64,000 nucleotides of DNA from Halomonas sp. GTDB taxonomy: Bacteria > Pseudomonadota > Gammaproteobacteria > Pseudomonadales > Halomonadaceae. Position 1 is the first letter of the stretch. Every line of letters begins with the position of its first letter. The stretch covers positions 55,440-119,439 of the forward strand of contig NZ_DRFS01000023.1 in NCBI RefSeq assembly GCF_011050415.1. The letters run 5' to 3'. Made by a program: the position numbers and the translations under genes. This document shows positions 37,380-46,590 of this stretch, in pieces. The notes under the pieces are model-generated. The model saw only the letters and a list, made by a program, of their open reading frames with translations, was not told the DNA's origin and ran no database searches.

Positions 37380-40300
37380 ATGCGCGATGCTCGTGAAACT
37401 GATCAGTTAACTCTTTTTGGCCACTTTTCGCTTACCCAAGGCGAAGATGCAATCACCCACTTTAGCTATGACAAAGTGAAAGCGCTGCTTGTTTATCTGC
37501 TGCTGCACCGTCAGCCGGTTAATCGAGCGGCTCTGGCTGAGCTCCTGTGGCCTGATCAAGGCTTATCTTCCGGCAGAACCAACTTACGACACGCGCTGCA
37601 CTGTTTGCGGCAATCGCTGGGTGAAAGTGCTGATCAAGTGTTAAGTGTTTCCCGGCAAACCATAGCTTTTCAACTGCCGACGAATTGGCAGTTGGACTTG
37701 CATAAGCTTCAGCAACTGCTTGAAGGGTCCCGCGACTTAGATACGCTTGAATCGTTGATGGCTTGTTATCAGGGCGATTTAATCGAAGAGCTCCAATTAG
37801 CAAGCTGCAGCGAGTTTCAGCGATGGTTAGTGCAGGTGCGCAACGAGTGGCGTCAGCGTGTTATTCGTTTTGCCGAACAGGTGCTGGAGGCTCACTCGGA
37901 TGTGCCCGACGCTATTCTTGAGGCGTTGGTCAGTCGCTTCTCCGGGTATGGTCCATTTCACGAGCGTTTGGTGCGCCAACTGGCTGAACAGGGCCAAATG
38001 GCCGCCGCACATGAACAGTATAATAGCTATTTACAGCTATTGGCGCTGTCGGGACAACAACCGGAACCAAGCTTTTTACAGTTGGCCAGCTACTGGTCAG
38101 ACGGTCACCATGATCCGCGCATGATTAGCCCCCAAGGCGCTTTTTCCCGCGCCTTGGCGGCAGATAGTAAACCATTGCGTGAAGATGAAATTGAGCTGCG
38201 CCAGCTCTCAGTGATGGCTATTCGATTACGTTTAAAAGGTGATTGGCAAGATCGGGCGGCGACCCGCAACTGCCTCGCCCTTCAGCTAGAGCTATTGCGC
38301 TGGCTGGAGCAGCAGTGTCATCACCTGGGCGGCTTTTGGTTACCCGGTGCAACAGGGGGGTTAGGTCTTGCTTGTTTTGGCACTCACGGTCCCGCGCATC
38401 AGCTAGCCGAATTAGTTGCGCTGTATGAGCATTGCCGTCAGGCGCTTCCTTTAGAGAGTGCTCGTCATTGGGCAGGCGAAGGCGACGTGCCACAATTTGA
38501 ATTAGCTGCTGGTCTGCATAGCGGGCGGGTTGTCTATTTGCCGGAGCGCCAGTTGGCCGATCCTTTGGGGCAGGTAACCCAAACGTCGCTGGAGCTGATG
38601 AGCGCGGCAGAAGGCAGCGAGTTAGTGATCTCTCAGGAAGCCAGCCAGCATATGCCTCCCGCGCTTGATCTTCAGCCGCGCCTAGTGTCACGTTTGGTGG
38701 CCAGTGATGGTCGTGTACGCTTACGTGCGCTGGTACTTGGTCAAAATGAAGGTGGGCGTGATGCGTTGCCACCGAGCTTAGTGGGCCGAGAAACCTCCCT
38801 GCGTACACTGCGTGATGCGCTAGCGCGTGCAGGCATTGGTCTGCGCCAGAGTGTATTGGTGCGAGGTGCTTCCGGCATGGGCAAGTCCGCGCTTATGGTG
38901 GGTTTTCGCCAGTTAGAGCTCAGCCGCGATGCGGCAATATGTTGGCAGCCAACCACGCGGATGTCGGTGCTTGACCCCTACGGCGTCGCTCGTACGCTGG
39001 TTAGTTGGTATTTGAAAGAGTCGCTAACGGTAGAGTCTATTCGCGCGCTACAGACAACATTAGAGCTTGATCGGTTGGATGCAGACCGGCAGCACTTGTT
39101 GGAAGAAGCACTGGGTGTGCATGACGTCCAAGAAATCACTCAGCTTGCACAAAGCGGCGAAGCTGTTGAGTTGGTAGTGGTGCTGCTGCACCGCTTGATT
39201 GAGCGTCAAGCGATGACCCATACCCTGGTACTGATGATCGACGATCTGCAGTGGCTAGATGAACCTTCCTTTAAGGTATTGGCAGGACTGCAAGCGCGCT
39301 TGCCCATTAACACCGCCTTTATGCTGGTTGCTAGCCATCATGGTCGTGATGGTCTGCCGGTTAAGTTGCATTGGGATCAGCAAATTGGTTTAGGTAATTT
39401 AGATGCGTTGCAATCATCCCGCTTACTGTCACAGCTTTCACGCCGCTATCGTATTCATCTAAGTCCTCGCTTGCGTAACCAAATTATCGAGCGCTGCGAC
39501 GGTGTGCCACTCTATATGCAGGAGATATGTCGCCGGTTGGATATGGATCGTCGAGAAGGGCGCAGCGTCCATTTTGATGAGTTACCCAAAGGCTTGCTGG
39601 GTCTGTTAGCTAGTCGTATTGATCAGTTGGAGAGCGACCGGGAAATTGCTCACGTGGCGGCGGTATTAGGCAAACGCTTCCGACTAGATTTCTTGCTTGA
39701 GTGCAGCGGGTGGGAAAAAGGTCGCCTTAATCAGGCCCTTGAGCATATGCGTTTGCTGGAAATTGTTGAGCCGGTCGATAAAGAGAGTGGCGAGCAAGAG
39801 TACCAATTTAGTCATCAGTTATTGCAAGAAGCAGCCTATCTTTCGTGCCCGAGGGATGTCCGAGTCAAACTGCACCAGCAGGTAGTGACGTTAATCGAAG
39901 AGCGCTTCCCCGTGTGGATTAGTCGGCATCCTGGTGACTTTGCAACTCACTTACGCCGTAGTGGGCACTATGCCAGAGGGGCGCGCTATTTTGAGCTGGC
40001 TGCCCGTGAGGCGCTTAAAGTCAGCGCCAACCGCACAGCGCTGCGAATGGCAGATTTTGGCTTGGCTAGCCTGCGCCACGTTGAGCATGAGATCGAGCGG
40101 GAAGTAAGTCTATTGACTGTGAGAGGGCAGGCGGCATTTTCATTGGAGGGTCATGGCTCGCCTACCGCCCATGAAAGCTTTGTGCGCGCCCGCGAGCTGC
40201 TACGCGAATCCGGCAGCGATAGTTTGGAAGACCCGGAAGATTTAGAACAAATATTTCTGGTCAAATGGGGCCTGTGGGTAGGCCGCAGTCAGCGCTACGC

Positions 40301-41279
40301 CCATGCCGATGCCTTTGCTTTGGCCTCCACCCTTGCTGACATAGCGTCGCGTCTAGAAGACCCGCGTTATCGGCGGCTGGCTGATTATGCGCGCGCCAAC
40401 TGTGAGTATTGGGCGGGTCGCATTCAGCAGGCCCATGATCATTTAGATGAGATTGATCCGCTTAATGCCCAGATGATGATTGAGTGGCTGCCGTTTTCTG
40501 ATCATCCCCAAGTGTCAGCGGCCTGTTTTCAAGGCTGGGCACTCTGCCTTCGTGGCGATTATCCGCGCGCCGAGCGGCAGATATCTGCCTCTATTCGGCT
40601 GGCAGAAAAGATCGCTCACCCAGGTACATTAGCAATGGCACTGCTATTTGCCGCAGCGCTTTACCGTCAGCTTGGCCACGTGCATTTAGCGGCGCGTCAT
40701 GCAGAGCGAGCGGCTGCAATGACAGGTACACCTGATTTGCAGCTATGGCAGATTTCGGCGCAAGGTATTCTAGGTTGGCAGCGGGCTTTGACGGGCGATA
40801 GGACCGGCTTAGTGCAACTACGTGACAGCTTGGATCAGATGGCGGAGCTTAATGGACGAGATCGCTATCAGCGCCCTGTTCTCTGGTATTCCGATGCCTG
40901 TATTGAGCTAGGCGAGCTAAACGCGGCCGAAGACTATCTTGACCAGTGTTTAGTGATTGCTCGTGAACGGACGACGCTGTTTCTACCTGAGTTAGCTACT
41001 CAGCTTGCCAGAGTACGTGATTTGCTGGGACATCCGGCTAGCGAGGTGAAAGCGATTGCTGAGATGGCAATTAACCAATCCCGTGAGCATGGTAATCAAC
41101 ATCAGGAGTTAGCGGCGCTTGAGCTGTGGCTCACGCGAATCGATGCTAATGATCAGCAGGCAAAAGAGCGGTTCAGACTGCTGCTGAGCGAAGTCAGCCA
41201 TAGCGATGCACCGGTGCTGACCCGCTGGATCAGTCTACTGGATCGTAGACTGCCTCATCCGGTAGGCATTGAGGGCTAA
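37380..41279 (+). CDS. Large multidomain regulator: BTAD-type N-terminus, degenerate cyclase-like domain, STAND/AAA ATPase, helical repeats
   Basis: This 1299-residue cytosolic protein has four parts. Residues ~10-100 form a winged-helix-like domain (LTLFGHFSLTQG; ALLVYLLLHRQPVNRAALAELLWP) and ~105-240 a bacterial transcriptional activation domain, as in SARP/AfsR regulators. Residues ~270-450 resemble a class III cyclase: LAAGLHSGRVVYL fits the usual helix. However, the strand that should carry the first metal Asp reads VMAIRLRLKG, so catalysis is unlikely. Residues ~460-700 are a STAND-like ATPase with Walker A GASGMGKSAL (about 495) and Walker B LVLMIDDLQWLDE. Residues ~880-1290 are helical, TPR-like repeats. 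It probably senses a signal through the repeats and switches by ATP. Ligand and targets are unknown. Confidence 0.8.
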   Translation: MRDARETDQLTLFGHFSLTQGEDAITHFSYDKVKALLVYLLLHRQPVNRAALAELLWPDQGLSSGRTNLRHALHCLRQSLGESADQVLSVSRQTIAFQLPTNWQLDLHKLQQLLEGSRDLDTLESLMACYQGDLIEELQLASCSEFQRWLVQVRNEWRQRVIRFAEQVLEAHSDVPDAILEALVSRFSGYGPFHERLVRQLAEQGQMAAAHEQYNSYLQLLALSGQQPEPSFLQLASYWSDGHHDPRMISPQGAFSRALAADSKPLREDEIELRQLSVMAIRLRLKGDWQDRAATRNCLALQLELLRWLEQQCHHLGGFWLPGATGGLGLACFGTHGPAHQLAELVALYEHCRQALPLESARHWAGEGDVPQFELAAGLHSGRVVYLPERQLADPLGQVTQTSLELMSAAEGSELVISQEASQHMPPALDLQPRLVSRLVASDGRVRLRALVLGQNEGGRDALPPSLVGRETSLRTLRDALARAGIGLRQSVLVRGASGMGKSALMVGFRQLELSRDAAICWQPTTRMSVLDPYGVARTLVSWYLKESLTVESIRALQTTLELDRLDADRQHLLEEALGVHDVQEITQLAQSGEAVELVVVLLHRLIERQAMTHTLVLMIDDLQWLDEPSFKVLAGLQARLPINTAFMLVASHHGRDGLPVKLHWDQQIGLGNLDALQSSRLLSQLSRRYRIHLSPRLRNQIIERCDGVPLYMQEICRRLDMDRREGRSVHFDELPKGLLGLLASRIDQLESDREIAHVAAVLGKRFRLDFLLECSGWEKGRLNQALEHMRLLEIVEPVDKESGEQEYQFSHQLLQEAAYLSCPRDVRVKLHQQVVTLIEERFPVWISRHPGDFATHLRRSGHYARGARYFELAAREALKVSANRTALRMADFGLASLRHVEHEIEREVSLLTVRGQAAFSLEGHGSPTAHESFVRARELLRESGSDSLEDPEDLEQIFLVKWGLWVGRSQRYAHADAFALASTLADIASRLEDPRYRRLADYARANCEYWAGRIQQAHDHLDEIDPLNAQMMIEWLPFSDHPQVSAACFQGWALCLRGDYPRAERQISASIRLAEKIAHPGTLAMALLFAAALYRQLGHVHLAARHAERAAAMTGTPDLQLWQISAQGILGWQRALTGDRTGLVQLRDSLDQMAELNGRDRYQRPVLWYSDACIELGELNAAEDYLDQCLVIARERTTLFLPELATQLARVRDLLGHPASEVKAIAEMAINQSREHGNQHQELAALELWLTRIDANDQQAKERFRLLLSEVSHSDAPVLTRWISLLDRRLPHPVGIEG

Positions 41280-41281
41280 CA

Positions 41282-41539
41282 TTAGCAGGTCTCCTGTTCC
41301 AGCCAGGTCAATGTGGCGAGCGCCTGTTCACGGTGCTCGCCGCAAACGCTGACGTCAAATGTAAAGCGCTCGCATACCGCTGGGCGGCTAGGATCGCCAA
41401 ATAGTTGACATAAGTTGAACTCATTGAGCTGTACACAGCGTACACCCGCCGGCTTGCCCTCTGGCATGCCGGGGATGGCTGAGCTAATGGAGGGCGCAAT
41501 ACAGCATGCGCCACAACCTGCACGGCACCCTTCACTCAT
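41282..41539 (-). CDS. YkgJ-family cysteine cluster protein
   Basis: This 85-residue protein carries nine cysteines, beginning CRAGCGACC near the N-terminus, the hallmark of the UPF0153/YkgJ zinc- or iron-binding cluster family. Function is unknown across the family. Its ATG overlaps the stop of the preceding queD-like gene (ATGA), so it is the last gene of the queC-queE-queD-ykgJ unit. It converges with the large regulator gene, two bases from its stop. Confidence 0.85.
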   Translation of the reverse strand: MSEGCRAGCGACCIAPSISSAIPGMPEGKPAGVRCVQLNEFNLCQLFGDPSRPAVCERFTFDVSVCGEHREQALATLTWLEQETC

Positions 41540-42381
41540 GGCGCAATACTTGGTGAAAACTTTGCAAAAGCGCCTTTGTTGATTCCCTCAAATGCTTGAA
41601 TACGCGTTGCTACGCCGCTTTCAGAAGCGACTTTTTCAGCCAGCCAGATGGCTATATTTTCCACCGTCGTGGGCCCCGGCAATACCGTACATAGCCGTTG
41701 CGGTAATGTGATGGAGAAGTTGCCCTGTGCAGCCTGATAGCAACAAGTCAGGGTTTCATTGTTCTGTTCAGCAATATCCGCTTGCTCAAGTAAATAACGG
41801 TTGTCCAACCAGTCTGCCCATTGCTGTTCTAACTGTGTCTGGCGAGCGTTTTGCTGCCAGATATACAGCCGAGAACGGTGACCATGGGCAATGCGCTGGC
41901 AGTTACCCGAATGACGTTTAAGGCCATGACTATAGCCATAGGTCGCGCCACTGGCTGTTTCATCGCTTAGCGTCAGAGTGACTTGGTGGACATTTTGGGG
42001 CCGCTGAGCAGTCAGCTCGCTGCTTAAGTGCTCGGCAATAGAGTCAATCGAAATGGACTGCCAGGGGAGTAGGGTAAAGGCTTCCTTAGGCCCACGTACC
42101 TCCATAGGATAGGGTGTGGCAGTGCGAATGCATAAGCCTTCAGCGCATTCAGCCACATCAACGCCAGGTGCTTGGGTGGGCACCAGCAGGGTGTGATCGA
42201 GACCGCTATCCAGCGTGCGCTTGATCCATGGTTTGACTTCACCAAAATCAAACAACATGCCATCTTCACCCAGCTCGCCATCCAACACTGCATCTACCTG
42301 CCAGCTACAGCCTACAAGGCCACGCGTTGGGCACCAGAGGGAGACGTCGATATGCGTCAGTTGCTTAACGAATAAGGACAT
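41536..42381 (-). CDS. Tandem QueD/PTPS-fold protein (6-carboxytetrahydropterin synthase-like)
   Basis: This 281-residue protein contains two consecutive tetrahydropterin-synthase-like halves; single-domain QueD is about 120 residues. The first half keeps MLFDFGEVK and LDHTLL but has VGCSW where the HGH zinc motif should be. The second half keeps NCQRIAHGHRS (catalytic Cys candidate and zinc His) and the GPTTVENIA motif, but has lost the DFxxLK/LDH segment. Together the two halves supply one full set of QueD residues. Context (directly after queE and queC) argues strongly for the QueD reaction in queuosine synthesis. The ATG at 42381 overlaps the queE stop by one base; an open frame continues upstream to 42444 inside queE. 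Confidence 0.8.
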   Translation of the reverse strand: MSLFVKQLTHIDVSLWCPTRGLVGCSWQVDAVLDGELGEDGMLFDFGEVKPWIKRTLDSGLDHTLLVPTQAPGVDVAECAEGLCIRTATPYPMEVRGPKEAFTLLPWQSISIDSIAEHLSSELTAQRPQNVHQVTLTLSDETASGATYGYSHGLKRHSGNCQRIAHGHRSRLYIWQQNARQTQLEQQWADWLDNRYLLEQADIAEQNNETLTCCYQAAQGNFSITLPQRLCTVLPGPTTVENIAIWLAEKVASESGVATRIQAFEGINKGAFAKFSPSIAP

Positions 42382-43025
42382 TAATCGAATCCTGCTATTT
42401 TGTGCATTTGTAGCGATAAACGCCATTGCGGATTGGCCATGCAATAAGCGGTCGCTTGGACAATCGTCGAGGTGGTTTGGTTTAACGGAGCAAGATCCAT
42501 CGGCTGTAGGAAAAAGTGGCTGAATCCTAGGCCTGAGAACTGCTCAGGCGGTGCATCTACCTGGGGGAAAACCAGCTTTAATTCATCACCCTTTGTTACC
42601 GCTAGAGGATTATTTCCCTTGGGGCTAACGCAGAGCCAGTCAATGCCTGCGGGTGGCGCAAGCGTGCCGTTAGTTTCCACCGCGACCTCAAAACCATAGC
42701 TATGCAGTGAAGCAATTAATGCCACATCAAGCTGTAACAGAGGCTCACCGCCGGTAAACACGACATAAGGCGTAGCGTTATTGCTCGATTGAGGCCATAA
42801 CGCGGCAATATGCTTAGCTAGCGCAGCAGCGGTGGAGAATTTTCCGCCATTAACGCCATCAGTGCCAATAAAGTCTGTGTCGCAAAAAGTGCACTTAGCG
42901 GTTGCTCTATCGGACTCACGGCCTGACCAGAGATTGCAGCCACTAAAACGACAAAAGACGCTTGCCCTGCCTGCTTGGGCACCTTCACCTTGCAGGGTGT
43001 AAAACGCTTCTTTAACTTGATACAT
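42381..43025 (-). CDS. queE: 7-carboxy-7-deazaguanine synthase QueE
   Basis: QueE is a radical-SAM enzyme that contracts 6-carboxytetrahydropterin to the 7-deazaguanine skeleton of queuosine. The 214-residue protein has YTLQGEG at the start and an expanded cluster motif in which the first Cys (SGCNLW) is followed after 14 residues by KCTFCDTDF. This CX14CX2C arrangement is diagnostic of QueE. VFTGGEPLLQLD follows as the SAM-binding glycine motif. Its start overlaps the queC stop by one base (TGATG). Confidence 0.95.
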   Translation of the reverse strand: MYQVKEAFYTLQGEGAQAGRASVFCRFSGCNLWSGRESDRATAKCTFCDTDFIGTDGVNGGKFSTAAALAKHIAALWPQSSNNATPYVVFTGGEPLLQLDVALIASLHSYGFEVAVETNGTLAPPAGIDWLCVSPKGNNPLAVTKGDELKLVFPQVDAPPEQFSGLGFSHFFLQPMDLAPLNQTTSTIVQATAYCMANPQWRLSLQMHKIAGFD

Positions 43026-43738
43026 CAGCGTTTTCTCACTGCTGGAGTTGGCTCATAAGCCAGAGGATCAGTGACGCCGTTCGAGCTAAAGGCCGCTAAA
43101 CGCTCTCGGCAACTGCCGCATACGCCACAGGCCAGCTCCCTGCCTTCGTAGCAAGTCCAGGTATGGCGATAATCAAGCCCCATGGCCAGTCCCTCACGCA
43201 GGATGTCAGCCTTAGTAGACGATAAGTAGGGGGCATGCAACTGCACGGGCTCAAAGTTGGCAATGCCTGCCACGTGATTCATCGCTTCAACGAACTCGGG
43301 ACGACAGTCTGGATAAAGAATATGGTCGCCGCCATGAGCACCGTAATCGATTCGTCCAGCACCGATATTGACGGCCTTGGCAATGGCAAGTGAAAGCAAA
43401 ATCATATTGCGATTTGGCACCACGGTACTGCGAAGATTATCCGCTGCATAATCACCGTGTGGCATGGCCACTTCTGCATTGGTAAGCGCTGAATTGTCGA
43501 TCAGACCATGAATTGCGCGAATATCGACGACTTGGTGGGGGATCCCAAGTGAAGCACAAACGTGACGCGCCGTGTCTAGCTCGCGGGCGTGCCGTTGACC
43601 ATAATCAAAGGAGAGCGCATGGACGGTGAGACCTTCTTGGCGCGCGCGATGAAGTACTGTAAACGAGTCCATTCCGCCGGAATAGATAACAACAGTCGTG
43701 GAGGCGGAATTGGGATCCACGTTGGGTGATGATGACAT
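43025..43738 (-). CDS. queC: 7-cyano-7-deazaguanine synthase QueC
   Basis: QueC converts 7-carboxy-7-deazaguanine to preQ0 with ATP and ammonia. The protein, about 237 residues, has the PP-loop YSGGMDSFT near the N-terminus and the C-terminal zinc cluster [14 protein letters not shown]. The ATG at 43738 is preceded by AAAGAG; an open frame runs further to 43783 without family support. It is first in the queC-queE-queD-ykgJ run. No preQ1 riboswitch was recognised in the 208-base upstream gap, which does contain a perfect CTAGCCTGGCTAG palindrome (43842-43854). Confidence 0.94.
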   Translation of the reverse strand: MSSSPNVDPNSASTTVVIYSGGMDSFTVLHRARQEGLTVHALSFDYGQRHARELDTARHVCASLGIPHQVVDIRAIHGLIDNSALTNAEVAMPHGDYAADNLRSTVVPNRNMILLSLAIAKAVNIGAGRIDYGAHGGDHILYPDCRPEFVEAMNHVAGIANFEPVQLHAPYLSSTKADILREGLAMGLDYRHTWTCYEGRELACGVCGSCRERLAAFSSNGVTDPLAYEPTPAVRKR

Positions 43739-43946
43739 GAGAATTACTCTTTGTCGGAGAATTTGTTGATCGCAGGCAACCAATGGCTGCTGCGGCGTTC
43801 CGGGATCCGGTCCGGAAGGGCGGCAGTTTACGCAATAGCCGCTAGCCTGGCTAGTGTTTGACCATATGCGCTCTTAATGATGCGATGGCGGACAGCGTTA
43901 ATATCATCATGCTACGCTAACCATTCATGCTGTTAGAGAGAAACCA

Positions 43947-44363
43947 ATGGCCACCATTGAACACAGTGAAATTGTTAAGGCAACACCTGAGCGCGTATTT
44001 GAGTTGTTGCGCCGCGTAGAAGATTTTGCTGATTACTCTGATCTAATTCGCTCAATTGAACCTCTTGGCGGTAACCGCTATAGATGGCATGTGAGGGCAG
44101 CCGGAATGGATTGGGCATTTGATGTAGAGGTCACCGATATTCAAGCTCCCTACATACTTGCATGGGAGTCGTTAGATGGGGTTAAAAACCAGGGGCGCTA
44201 TCGTCTTCGCGAAGTCCCTGAAGGAACTGAAGTGGCGCTGACACTCACTTACGAAATCCGTAATCGATTAATGGAAAAGGCTGTTAATAAAGCGGCTAAG
44301 CCGTTAGTTGGCAAAGTAAGCCGTCAGATTCTTGAACGAGTGGAAGCACGATTGAATGAATAA
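43947..44363 (+). CDS. SRPBCC (START-like) family protein
   Basis: This 138-residue soluble protein has the polyketide cyclase/START-like fold pattern: ATIEHSEIVKATPERVFELL at the start, alternating strands, and a long C-terminal amphipathic helix (KAAKPLVGKVSRQILERVEARL). Such proteins bind hydrophobic ligands. The ligand here is unknown. The gene overlaps the VTT membrane-protein gene by eight bases, so the two are translationally coupled and may act together. Confidence 0.8.
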   Translation: MATIEHSEIVKATPERVFELLRRVEDFADYSDLIRSIEPLGGNRYRWHVRAAGMDWAFDVEVTDIQAPYILAWESLDGVKNQGRYRLREVPEGTEVALTLTYEIRNRLMEKAVNKAAKPLVGKVSRQILERVEARLNE

Positions 44364-45021
44364 TGCACCGCGACACCCCTGGCGCTGGGCGTTAGGGTTT
44401 GCCTGTCTCGCCATGTTGGCTTATGTATGGTTATGGTATTCACCAGATTTGATGGCAGTTAAGCAGTGGGCTGCCCAGGCATCACATCATCCCGTGGTTA
44501 TTATTGGGGTGATGTTAATTATGGCCGTCACCTTAGCCGTGGGGTTGCCAGGGAGTATTGGGCTTTGGCTTATAGCGCCCTTTTATCCACCATTAATCGC
44601 CACTGTGATGTTAACGCTAAGTAGTGTGGCGGGCGCTTTTGGGGCTTATCAAATTGCCGCGCGGGCAGGTCAGCGCTGGACGCCAGGAGGGCTAACATTA
44701 AAAGTTATGCAGATGCTGGAGCAGCGAAGTGACTTAATGACCCAGTGCGCATTGCGGATACTGCCTGGTTTCCCCCACTCGGTTATCAATTTCGCAGCCG
44801 GTTTAAGGACTATTCCTCTTAAAACGTATCTATTGGCAGCAGCGCTGGGATTATCGATAAAGTGGGGAGTCTATAGTAGCGCTATATATGGTGCCTTAGA
44901 GGCTATCGAGACGGAGGATGCGCTGCAGTTTGATGTGGTGTTGCCGCTGATTGCTTTAGCACTGTTACTGCTGGTTGGGGCGTGGTTTAGGCGCCGCGTA
45001 GAGGCGGCGCGGGACGTTTAA
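44356..45021 (+). CDS. TVP38/TMEM64 (VTT/DedA-like) membrane protein
   Basis: This 221-residue inner-membrane protein has about five helices. The conserved region includes GLPGSIGLWLIAPFYPP and the R-I-L-PGFPHSVINFAAGLR segment, diagnostic of the VTT domain. Relatives are linked to phospholipid scrambling or undecaprenyl-phosphate recycling, but the substrate here is unknown. It overlaps the SRPBCC gene by eight bases. Confidence 0.85.
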   Translation: MNNAPRHPWRWALGFACLAMLAYVWLWYSPDLMAVKQWAAQASHHPVVIIGVMLIMAVTLAVGLPGSIGLWLIAPFYPPLIATVMLTLSSVAGAFGAYQIAARAGQRWTPGGLTLKVMQMLEQRSDLMTQCALRILPGFPHSVINFAAGLRTIPLKTYLLAAALGLSIKWGVYSSAIYGALEAIETEDALQFDVVLPLIALALLLLVGAWFRRRVEAARDV

Positions 45022-45167
45022 GGAGTCATGGTTCTCAGGTTCAGTCTGAAAAGTCGGCAAGGACACCGAGTTAACAATGTATAAATGAGGGCTTTGATTG
45101 TACTCGCGTACAGGCCGATTTTTATTTAGCTCCCTTTGCTCTAGCCCAGTCAGTTTTGGTACTGAGC

Positions 45168-45407
45168 CTAGTGTGATTTATGCATTGAAGCATCAAGGTG
45201 GTCAACCACCTCTGCCCAATCTGCATCTTCTGCCACCGCTTCTTTTAAAAATTCAGCCTGCCCTTCATTCCAGCAAGGGGCTTCAGCCAGTGGCATCAGT
45301 TCAGGCAGTGGGGCATTTCGCTGTATAAAGCGCTCGATTGAATCGGCGTCTGAAGCAAGGCCTAATTGCTCAAAAAGTTCGCTGAAATGGTGTACTGGCT
45401 TTTCCAT
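45168..45407 (-). CDS. DUF2789 family protein
   Basis: This 79-residue acidic soluble protein reads HHFSELFEQLGLASD near the start and FLKEAVAEDADWAEVVDHLD near the end, matching the DUF2789 family of small gammaproteobacterial proteins of unknown role. A GGAGCAG stretch precedes the ATG. It stands alone in a 470-base interval between the VTT gene and ansA. Confidence 0.8.
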   Translation of the reverse strand: MEKPVHHFSELFEQLGLASDADSIERFIQRNAPLPELMPLAEAPCWNEGQAEFLKEAVAEDADWAEVVDHLDASMHKSH

Positions 45408-45496
45408 ATTCTACTGCTCCTTCAAACTGTTAGGTTAACCACCTACACCATAGCGTGAATCTCAGTTTACGCCAGTATTGGCAGTCAGGAGTTTAG

Positions 45497-46573
45497 CTAA
45501 CGTTCTCCGACAAGCGATGTTAAAAAGCGCTGGCGCTGTACCTCTAAGGGCAGCGGCTGAGCTATCAAGTGGATCAATTTGGTGTAGGCCGCTTCAGGCG
45601 TCATGTCATCGCCTGATAGCACGCCTGCGTCGCTAAGCCCATAGCCTGCTGCATAGGCGCCAAGTTGCACACTGCCCTGCGGGCACTGGCTTATGGCGGC
45701 CAAAAGCTTGCCTTCCCCACTCGCCCGTGCAAGCACTTCCATCAAACTAGCATCATCAGGTAGATTTCCAGCCCCCCAAAGCTGCAGCAGCGCTCCTTTG
45801 ATACGAGGGTCGCTTAACCAGGCATCAAGCTGCCAGGCATTGATTCCTGGCCAAAGCACGATGCGAATGACTTCCCCTTGATTGACTGAGCGGTAGTCGG
45901 GCAGTTCAAAGCGTGGGGCTCCACGTTGATGATGTCCGAGACTGCGGCTTGAGTAATACACAAAATCATCGTCAACACGTTCACCTATCAAGGGGTAGCT
46001 AGGGCTGGTGAAGGCGTCAAACGATTCACTATGTTGCTTGATAGCACGGGCGCCGCGCAGTAATTTTCCGGCAAAATAAATAGTCACTTCTTGAAGCGCT
46101 GGGTTTGCAGCAAACTGGAGTGCACCGTATAGATTTTCCAGACCATCACTGCCGTTTGCTTCAAGAGGCTGCATAGCGCCCGTCATTACGACGGGACGAT
46201 CGAGCCCTTGTAACTGATATGCCAGGCTTGACGCAGTCCAGCTCAGCGTGTCGGTTCCATGAATGATCACAAAGCCAGCGTAAGCGGAAAGCTGGTCATT
46301 AATATCTTGAGCGAGCTTTTGCCAGATAAGCGGCGTGGCAGCGCTTGAGTCAATCAGTGTTGAATAACTGAGGACGTCATAAGGCGGTAACGTTCGCTGC
46401 TGAGCCAGCGATAGTTGAGTGAACGCTACCGCCATACGTGATTCAAAATCACCGCTTGGTGCAAGCCCATGGGCATGCTGTTGCATGCCGATCGTGCCTC
46501 CCGTATAGATCACAAGAAGACGCTCTGCGTTCGACGACATTGTGCTCGCAAAAGGGGAGTTTTGTAGACTCAT
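45497..46573 (-). CDS. ansA: Type I (cytoplasmic) L-asparaginase
   Basis: This enzyme hydrolyses asparagine to aspartate and ammonia. The protein has the first catalytic Thr in IYTGGTIGM and the second triad segment HGTDTLSWTAS, with MTGAMQP further on. The 358-residue length and lack of a signal peptide fit the cytoplasmic AnsA type. The ATG at 46573 follows CAGGAAA; an internal ATG at 46540 is an alternative start. It lies 17 bases downstream of the MFS transporter gene on the same strand, so the two are likely one operon. Confidence 0.92.
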   Translation of the reverse strand: MSLQNSPFASTMSSNAERLLVIYTGGTIGMQQHAHGLAPSGDFESRMAVAFTQLSLAQQRTLPPYDVLSYSTLIDSSAATPLIWQKLAQDINDQLSAYAGFVIIHGTDTLSWTASSLAYQLQGLDRPVVMTGAMQPLEANGSDGLENLYGALQFAANPALQEVTIYFAGKLLRGARAIKQHSESFDAFTSPSYPLIGERVDDDFVYYSSRSLGHHQRGAPRFELPDYRSVNQGEVIRIVLWPGINAWQLDAWLSDPRIKGALLQLWGAGNLPDDASLMEVLARASGEGKLLAAISQCPQGSVQLGAYAAGYGLSDAGVLSGDDMTPEAAYTKLIHLIAQPLPLEVQRQRFLTSLVGER

Positions 46574-46590
46574 GGGTTTTCCTGGATAGG

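Noticed and set aside
38218..38808. Minus-strand ORF of 196 codons inside the large regulator gene
   Set aside because: It lies wholly opposite a gene with clear domains, and its product (His/Pro/Ala-rich) resembles no family.
43739..43946. preQ1 riboswitch upstream of queC
   Set aside because: No preQ1-I, II or III consensus could be matched. Only a short palindrome (43842-43854) was seen.
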